Positions 58,681 to 64,000 of a stretch of 64,000 nt of DNA are shown one piece after another. The stretch is taken from assembly GCA_022376515.1 (NCBI GenBank), contig WTXI01000054.1, forward strand, positions 1-64,000, given 5' to 3'. The number at the start of each line of letters is the position of its first letter. The stretch's first letter is position 1. The translations under genes and the position numbers were made by a program. This stretch comes from Lactifluus volemus. Taxonomy: Eukaryota; Basidiomycota; Agaricomycetes; Russulales; Russulaceae. The notes below the pieces were generated by a model. The model was not told the origin of the DNA. It ran no database searches and saw only the letters and a list, made by a program, of their open reading frames with translations.

Positions 58681-58857
58681 CCATCCCCCGTCTAAGGCGC
58701 AGTCCCACCTGCGTTTACTCACGGTCCGCAGCATAGTCCCAGTCACTCATCTCCGCGTTGATCCAGCCAGACGTGGAGCGATCGACACCGTGGCCGTACC
58801 AGAGGTAAGCCTTCTTGTCGTCGGTGTAGGGGCACGACCACTGCCAGTGAGGGTGTT

Positions 58858-59673
58858 CTAAGGGGACTCTACAAGCGTCTCCGAACTTGCATTGCTGGTG
58901 GGGTTCGTGACACGAAGGGCCCGAATGGCCGTAGTCGGCGCACCATTCACACTACTGGTGGAGGGGGCAGTCGACGTAGACGTGTCCGGGGTTTCGTCGC
59001 TTGCATCTACCACAATAGGGCGTGTGCGTGATCCGGGCTGCGGCGGAATCAGCGGCGGTTCCACTGCTACTATCGATGACCCATTCCATGCAAGTCTTGC
59101 AGTGAAGGGCACTCTCGCCGTCATGAACTGTGCTCCCTGGCCACTGGTCGTCGTTAGCGTTACCGTCATTATCAAATGCCCATCCGAGTTCGTCGTCCTG
59201 GATAGGGGAGACAGATGAGGCGGGCGAGTTGCAGATGTTAGAGGTCGGTGAGTTTGATAAGGATGGTAATTGGTTGTTTGGCGGGGAGGGGGCGGCGTCG
59301 CTCCTCGAGAGTCTATCAGGATCGGGGAGGTCCTCGTTCCACGTTGGCGGCGGGAGGACGGCGAGTGGGGTCCCTGGACGTTCGGAGGGAGGTGTGAGGT
59401 AGTCCCAAATCGAACTTGTCGGTTTGGGTTGCTGTATGGCCCACGCTGCGAATTCGCAGGCCTGGAAGAGCGACTCTCTGAGGGTGTCATCGAGCGGCGT
59501 GATTCGCGGGTATAAGGCGGGAGATCGGGGGTCGGGGAGTGGTTTCTCGGACGCCGTGTATAGCTCACTGGGATAAACGGTGGAGAGGCCGAACGATGAT
59601 TGGTAGAGGAAGGACGATGGGTGTACTGGGTGGATGGGACGTGGTGCGGGTAGGTCATATTTGGCTGGGACAT
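58858..59673 (-). CDS. overlapping frame at the pol 3' end (271 codons)
   Basis: A second minus-strand frame, open for 816 nt, overlaps the last 722 nt of pol. It encodes a Ser/Thr/Pro/Arg-rich protein starting MSQPNMTYPHH, without recognisable domain. Such frames can stay open by composition alone; whether it is translated is unknown. Confidence 0.35.
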   Translation of the reverse strand: MSQPNMTYPHHVPSTQYTHRPSSTNHRSASPPFIPVSYTRRPRNHSPTPDLPPYTRESRRSMTPSESRSSRPANSQRGPYSNPNRQVRFGTTSHLPPNVQGPHSPSSRRQRGTRTSPILIDSRGATPPPPRQTTNYHPYQTHRPLTSATRPPHLSPLSRTTNSDGHLIMTVTLTTTSGQGAQFMTARVPFTARLAWNGSSIVAVEPPLIPPQPGSRTRPIVVDASDETPDTSTSTAPSTSSVNGAPTTAIRALRVTNPTSNASSETLVESP

Positions 59674-62302
59674 GTTGCATATAGCGAATTGTGAGGGAGT
59701 TTGGTAAAGGTGGTGTGGTGGTGGTAGTTGTAGTGGTGGGGATGAAAGTTGGTGATGTCGTTTCTTGTTGAAGCAAGAGGGTTCTTATAGCTTTTGGTTG
59801 AGCTTTGTAAAAGGCTGTGAGTAGTTCTGGGGCGTCAACATTTTCAGCTGGTTCCCATGTGTTGTGTGCGGCGGAATAGCCTTTCCACTTTAGGAGATAT
59901 TGGAGCTTCGTCTTGTTCTTTGGTCCGATACGTCTGGACCCTAGAACAGCTTCCACTTCGTACTCCTCTTCTCCGTCTACAAGTTCCGGTGCGGGCTGTT
60001 CGAAGTTCGGACCATGTTCGGGTGTTTCCGTATAGGGGGCGATCAGTGATGTGTGAAACACATCATGAATCTGCCATCGATCTGGAAGTTTGAGGCGTAC
60101 TACTACCGGTGATATGACTTTGGTGATTGTAAAAGGTCCATAGCGTTTTGGGGCTAGCTTGCTGCTAAGGTGTGTCATTTTGAGATTGGTACCTTCAAGC
60201 CAGACCTTTTCTCCTATGGCATATTTTCGGTAGTGGCGTTGACCCTTCTTGTGTTCTGTGCGTTTGTGAAGGAGGGTCTGTGCGTGTTTCATTGCTGATC
60301 GGGCTTTTTCTCGGATGTTTTTGAGTTCTTCGGATCTTTTGTTGACATAGGGTAGATGGCTTGTGATCCGAGAGGTTGTGACGAGAGGGGTGTATCCGAT
60401 GAGGAGTTCGTACGGAGTAAATCCGGTTGTGGCGTTTGGCCATGAGTTATGAACAAACTGGGCCATGGGTAGAAGTGTGGACCAGTCATTCATGTAATCA
60501 TTGCCATAAATGCGGAGATATTGTTCCACTCGTTGGTTGCTTCTTTCCGATTGACCGTCTGTTTGAGGGTGATAGGCGGTACTGATATTTTGCGATATTT
60601 TGAGTTTCTGGCAGAGCCCCGTAGCTAGATGTGATGTAAAGCGGGGATCTCTATCAGAGATGATTCTTCGGGGAATGCCGTAGTTCGGAAAAACGTTGGA
60701 GATGTATAGGTCGATTACTTCTTCCGTGGTGATCTTTTTTGTACATGGTAAGAAGACGGCAGCTTTAGTGCAATCGTGATCAACGATCGTAAGGATGGAA
60801 TCATATCCGTGTGACTCGGGAAGATCCGTGATAAGGTCCATTGCCACGACTTGGAAAGGAACATTAGATGTCTCCTGTTCTCGTGGTTCTATGGGAGCAA
60901 TGGGGGGTTTTGGGCGATGGGTAAGGGGTTTCGTTGATTGGCATGTGGCGCATCCTTTGACGTATTGTGTGACATATTGTTTGAGTCCAGGCCACCAGAA
61001 GTTATGGAAGACTTCTATCATGGTGTTGGCGATACCTGGATGGCCAGCGAGCTGATGGTCATGATAACGCCAGAGTATATCTTTCTTCAGTTGGTCGTTT
61101 TCAGGGACTACTGGAGCGTCCGCTTTCCACCACTGTCCTTTGTGATCTTGCTCTAGCTGATGTTCTTCGGCCCATTGTTTCATAAGGTCGTCGTTTTCTC
61201 TTTGCGCTAGCCAGACACGTTTTTCAATGGAGTGGAGTCCCATCGCTTGAACAAAGAGCTTGTCAGGCAGTACCACAATGTCTTCGTTGTCATCGTCGCC
61301 TTTGGGAATGGCGGGATGTCGTGACAAAGCATCAGCACGATTTGTAGCGCCAGGTTTGTGAATAAGTTCAAAGTTAAACTCCGCTAATTTACTTAGGTAG
61401 CGCGCTACTCTTCGTGCGATATTTCGTGGTGACCGATAAAATCGGAGATTGTTGTGATCGGTGTATACTTTGATTGGGAAAGGTGAGGATAATAATACGT
61501 GTTCCCAACGAAGGAGTCCTCTGACGACTGCTAAGAGTTCGCAGTCATAAACTGGATAATTTCTCTCTGCAGCGTTGAAGGTGTGTGAGTCGTAACCAAC
61601 TGCTCTAGGTTTGTTATCCTTGTCTCTTTGAAGTAGGACTGCTCCAGTGGCATATTGGGAGGCGTCTACTTCAAGTTCAAAGGGTTTTGAGTAGTCGGGT
61701 CGGTATAGGACTGGGTCTTCTTGTACGCGTTGGAGTAAAATTTTTAGGGCGTTACTGCACTCATCGGTCCAGTCGAACTTCACCCCCTTCTTTAGAAGTG
61801 CAGTAATGGGGCGTGCGATATCGGCAAAGCCGCGGATAAAGGGCCTTTGAAAACCGAGGACGCCAAGGGTACTTCGGACGTCTTCGACCTTCGTAAGGAC
61901 GGTAGGCCAGTTAGCAAGACCATTTCTTTTTGTTGGGTCAATCGTGATTTTTCCATCACGGACTTCAATACCAAGGTATTTGACTTGTTCCTTTTCAAAG
62001 TGACATTTTGACGCTTTGAAGAATAGGGAAAGTTCACGAGCGCGTGTGAGAACTGCGTGGGTGATCTCGCGAAGTTCTTCTAGATTGTCGGAACAAATGA
62101 GGACGTCATCCATATAAATTAGAATGCGTCCTGGGTATTTGTTGACAAGATCGGCAAAGGCGGCATCCATGAATCGTTGGAAGACCGCCGGTGAGTTTCG
62201 TAGTCCAAAGAACATCACTTTAGGTTTAAAAAGACCATAGGGAGTTTTGAACGCTGCTTTCCATTGGTCTTCGTCTTTAATGCGGATATTGTGATACCCC
62301 AT
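58952..62302 (-). pseudogene. Ty3 pol: RT, RNase H, integrase, chromodomain, Cys-rich tail
   Basis: 1116 codons open. RT palm motifs FGLRNSPAVFQRFMD and YMDDVLI; RNase H FELEVDASQYATGAVLLQ and YDCELLAV. Integrase HHCC finger (H...GHPG...CATCQ) and a catalytic core with MDLITDLPES, ISDRDPRFTS and STAYHPQTDGQSER. Chromodomain YEVEAVLGSRR ... YLLKWKGYSAAHNTWEPAEN. A ~270-residue Ser/Pro-rich tail ends in two Cys clusters (CKTCMEW, CGRCKRRNPGHVYVDC). Chromodomains are known to guide such elements to histone-marked chromatin. The start at 62302 is artificial: the frame joins the upstream 63237-62215 frame at a single-base loss in a TGGGG run near 62299. Confidence 0.92.
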
Positions 62303-63290
62303 CGAATGTCAAGGGTAGTAAAATACCGCATGCCATGGAGTTGTTCTAGAAGATTTTCGATGCGGGGGAGAGGGTAAACATCGGGAATAGTGTGTTCGTT
62401 AACGCGTCGATAATCTTGAACTGGTCTAGAAGTTCCATCTGCTTTAGGGATAAGGAACCAGGGTGATGACCAAGGGGAGTCCGTTTGCTCGATATAACCT
62501 TTTTCCTGATGTTCTTTGAGGAATTTCTTTGTAATTTCTTTTCCTTCTTCAGTTAATGGATAAACTTTGCAGTTAATGATGTCAGGTGCGTCTGGTTTCA
62601 ACTTTATCTCCATGTCGAATTTTCCACGACTAGGAGGGAAGCGTTTTGCTGCTTCTTCGTCAAAGATGAAGGCGTGTCGTTGATATTCAAGGGGTATTCC
62701 TTGAACAGCAGCACTGGAAGCCGTGCGTCGTTCGGTATCCGCGATAGCCCACTCTTGTGATTTTCCAGCAGGCTCTAAAGCTCGTGCGAGTAAAACTCGA
62801 GCTTTTTCTTTGAGAGCAACTGCTGCGTGGTAATATTGGGACTCGAGGCAAATCTTCGGGTTTTCATCGTCTAAGGTTCGGTCTTTCCAGTTGAGTTTTG
62901 GGTTAAATGTTTCTAGCCACGGATATCCAAGGATGACGCGATCCATGCCTAGGTCCGTGATGAAGAAGTTTTGTAATTCTTCTAATTTTCCCATACGGAT
63001 ACGTAAAGTAGAAAACTTCGTGACTCGTCCTAGTTTGTTTTCTGTTCCATCGACATTAAAAATCTGGATTGGTTTGTCTAGATTTTTTGTTCCTAGTTGC
63101 CATCTTTCTGCCGTTCGATGATCGATGAAATTACTGGTAGCGCCACTATCAACTAGCGCTTTGTCTTCTTTCGTTCCGCTGTTATAGCTTGAATAAATAA
63201 TGGGGACTTCCATTGATGAAATGGCATTTAAATACAAGCTATTCGGTACTAAGGCTCGGATCCAGGCGGGGAGATCAGAGCCCTTTAAAA
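62215..63290 (-). pseudogene. Ty3 protease and N-terminal RT
   Basis: Frame -1 relative to gag. Aspartic protease ALVDSGATSNFIDHRTAERW and the second loop DRVILGYPWLETFNP. RT fingers: GYIEQTDSPWSSPWFLIPKADG, RPVQDYRRVNEHTI and YPLPRIENLLEQL, then FTTLDIRWG, where one base is missing and the remaining ~25 codons are nonsense. The rest of RT continues in the 62302 frame. The first usable ATG is at 63237, but the frame opens before it and overlaps the gag stop. Confidence 0.88.
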
Positions 63291-64000
63291 AGACGGATCT
63301 TGAGAAAGGGATTCGGCCAATTTACCGCGTTCTTCGTCGGACATGGCTTTGAGGGCTTTAGCGATTTCTTCATTGGTTGGTTTAGAAGAAGTATTAGTCG
63401 TTGTTACTTCGGATGTTTCAGTAACACGAGCACGGGTGTTGCCGGCGGTATTGGCGTTTCGCTTCTTTTTAACAGGGCATTCTCGAGAGAGATGTCCTTG
63501 TTCTTTGCAATAGAAGCAACGTCCTTCGCGTATGAGGCGTTCGCGATCAGGGTCAGGGGTACGATTAGTTTGGGTGGTAGTGACGTCTACATCCATAGCA
63601 TCAGGATCACGTTGTGGGCGTGGGGTTGGGCGCAGTGGTTGTTGAGGACGGCGTTGTTGTTGTTGTCCTCGCGCGTTGCCGAGTAATTGAGTAATGTTTC
63701 CCAGCGATCCACTGCCGTGTAGTTCTTTGAATAATTTTTGTTCCGTCCATGCGGCTGAATGTTTACGTGCCGCTTCCTGCCAATCTGCAAGGGTTTCTGG
63801 TTTGGGCCATTCACGATTCATAATGGTCATGTGAAGGGCTTCTTTGAGACCAGCGCGATACTGGATGATAGTTCCTTGAGCATCGGCTTCAAAGCCTGCT
63901 TCTTCAAGAAGGTCATTGAACGAGGCGGTGTAGTCATCCAGATTGTCTCCAATCATTCGAAGTTTCGTAAACTTCGTAAGGGCATCTTCTTTTGCAGCGG
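63285..64000 (-). CDS. Ty3 gag, 5' part outside the window
   Basis: Open to the window edge. It holds the retrotransposon gag core (DNLDDYTASFNDLLEEAGF, QYRAGLKEALHMTIMN) and one CCHC knuckle (CFYCKEQGHLSRECP). The acidic C-terminus has DEERGKLAESLSQDPSF, then TAA at 63287-63285. Gag packages the element RNA into particles. Pol continues in the -1 frame across CTTTTTAAAG. Confidence 0.88.
   Translation of the reverse strand, partial: AAKEDALTKFTKLRMIGDNLDDYTASFNDLLEEAGFEADAQGTIIQYRAGLKEALHMTIMNREWPKPETLADWQEAARKHSAAWTEQKLFKELHGSGSLGNITQLLGNARGQQQQRRPQQPLRPTPRPQRDPDAMDVDVTTTQTNRTPDPDRERLIREGRCFYCKEQGHLSRECPVKKKRNANTAGNTRARVTETSEVTTTNTSSKPTNEEIAKALKAMSDEERGKLAESLSQDPSF

Larger units (their letters stand above)
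58119..64000 (-). mobile_element. chromodomain Ty3-type retrotransposon, 5' end outside the window
   Basis: In minus order: gag, protease, RT, RNase H, integrase, chromodomain, Cys-rich tail, polypurine tract, LTR. It is inserted into the protease end of the copia element, so it is the younger of the two. Coding parts are nearly intact (one frameshift), consistent with a recent insertion. Confidence 0.9.

Noticed and set aside
1..64000. tRNA, rRNA, CRISPR or bacterial features
   Set aside because: None seen. Introns and gene families are fungal, so CRISPR arrays or Shine-Dalgarno sites are not expected.

Overview
The window looks like genomic DNA of an agaricomycete (mushroom-forming basidiomycete) fungus. 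Genes are split by many 49-74 nt GT-AG introns. The families present are typical of that group: a tandem F-box/LRR-like expansion, a KDZ transposase, a NACHT-WD40 NLR-like protein, a basidiomycete 7TM receptor, an OPT transporter, a mitochondrial ketol-acid reductoisomerase and chromodomain Ty3 plus Ty1/copia retrotransposons. The species cannot be named from sequence alone.

Layout. 1-24.8 kb: six F-box paralogues, all on the minus strand (one truncated pseudogene, five full-length). Between the second and third lie a Git3/cAMP-receptor-like GPCR (6.2-7.7 kb) and an OPT oligopeptide transporter (10.6-13.2 kb). The five full-length F-box genes share a ~25-30 codon first exon, a 55-74 nt intron and the same F-box start in exon 2. 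24.8-37.8 kb: one ~12.9 kb DNA transposon with ~2-2.5 kb GC-rich terminal inverted repeats, inserted just upstream of the last F-box gene. It carries a KDZ transposase and two further genes of unknown function. The inverted repeats run into the transposase gene, so the right one carries a second copy of its promoter and start codon.

38-42 kb: an unrecognised 267-aa gene followed by decayed tandem copies of its 3' end and downstream DNA. 42.15-43.7 kb: ILV5-type ketol-acid reductoisomerase, the clearest housekeeping gene. 43.9-45.3 kb: a DUF1295 membrane protein gene; a ~1.18 kb part of this region is duplicated at 54.4-55.6 kb, and the two copies carry different lesions. 45.8-50.6 kb: a NACHT-WD40 gene with 15 near-identical 129-bp WD repeats in exact register. 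50.6-54.4 kb is gene-poor, with a ~155 bp palindrome. 56.5-64 kb: a Ty1/copia element (gag-protease only, one in-frame stop) interrupted by a minus-strand chromodomain Ty3 element that runs off the right edge.

Nothing here forms a conventional metabolic cluster. The common theme is recent duplication and mobile DNA: F-box array, WD repeat homogenisation, DUF1295 duplication, 39-42 kb tandem copies, nested retrotransposons and the large KDZ element. The KDZ element, with its promoter-bearing terminal repeats and unknown cargo genes, is the best candidate for an undescribed system. Exon boundaries were placed by eye from splice consensus, reading phase and paralogue comparison; no search was run.
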